From positions 1-21,970 of the forward strand of contig CAKSSY010000027.1 of assembly GCA_934489945.1 (NCBI GenBank): a stretch of 21,970 nucleotides of DNA, read 5' to 3'. The stretch comes from an uncultured Eubacteriales bacterium (GTDB lineage Bacteria; Bacillota; Clostridia; Oscillospirales; CAG-272). A model generated the notes under the pieces. That model did not search any database, had not been told where the DNA came from, and saw only the letters and a list, made by a program, of their open reading frames with translations. Position numbers and translations under genes: made by a program. Positions 21,843-21,970 of this stretch are shown one piece after another (within the stretch, counting starts at the first letter, position 1; each line of letters begins with the position of its first letter).

Positions 21843-21970
21843 GGGGGTGTTAAAAAACTCATTTTGAGTTTTTTAACACCCCCGACGACTTTGGTCTCGG
21901 CGACTGAAAGCCGCCGTTTTGCCGCCAAGAAAGTCGAAAAAAACAAAGTCACAAAGGCAAAAACGACCAA
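21843..21970 (+). repeat. Second copy of the structured intergenic element (cut by window end)
   Basis: It begins 19 bases after the kdgK stop with an 18-bp perfect hairpin (21843-21860 with 21866-21883, loop ATTTT) and then follows the copy at 13801-13886 nearly base for base, with only a handful of substitutions and one extra A, until the window ends at CGACCAA. The two distal hairpins of the full copy would lie beyond the window. The orientation relative to the upstream gene is the same as in the full copy. Confidence 0.85.

Overview
The window looks like a chromosomal segment of a spore-lineage Bacillota, most likely an uncultured clostridial (Oscillospirales-like) bacterium. The evidence is spoVG, strong AGGAGG/AAAGGA ribosome binding sites, sigma-A type promoters, a single-membrane type gene set, roughly balanced base composition and an AroE-AroK fusion. 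No tRNA, rRNA, CRISPR array, transposase or phage gene was seen. The taxonomic call is inference from gene content only.

Layout. (1) 1-6270, plus strand: a tightly packed shikimate/chorismate operon running aroB (tail only), aroA, maf, aroC, an MFS transporter, chorismate mutase, an aroE-aroK fusion and aroQ. Most junctions overlap by a few bases. (2) 6413-10340, minus strand: murC, a methyltransferase fused to a pyrophosphatase-like domain, a hypoxanthine-DNA glycosylase and hslO (Hsp33), also overlapping. (3) 10467-10917: monocistronic spoVG with a clear promoter and terminator. (4) 10920-12397, minus strand: a lipid kinase and an MJ0936/YfcE-type phosphodiesterase behind a good promoter. 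(5) 12612-13738, plus strand: three small genes of unknown function, the last ending in an extreme leucine-rich tail. (6) 13980-16281, minus strand: an HD-domain hydrolase, uridine phosphorylase and a LacX-type aldose epimerase. (7) 16394-17740: secG with its own promoter and terminator, then an AEC-family permease. (8) 17880-21823: an agarase-like secreted lipoprotein, then a separately promoted pair encoding KDPG aldolase (with a C-terminal VOC domain) and KDG kinase, which together convert 2-keto-3-deoxygluconate to pyruvate and glyceraldehyde 3-phosphate.

The main unexplained signal is a family of structured intergenic elements of about 200 bp. There is one full copy (13762-13965), one copy cut by the window end (21843-21970) and one degenerate, inverted, shortened copy (6279-6403). 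All three sit directly downstream of gene 3' ends, and two lie between convergent operons. Paired arms show compensatory changes between copies, so the selected feature appears to be RNA or DNA secondary structure rather than a protein. The short reading frames crossing these elements are very probably spurious.
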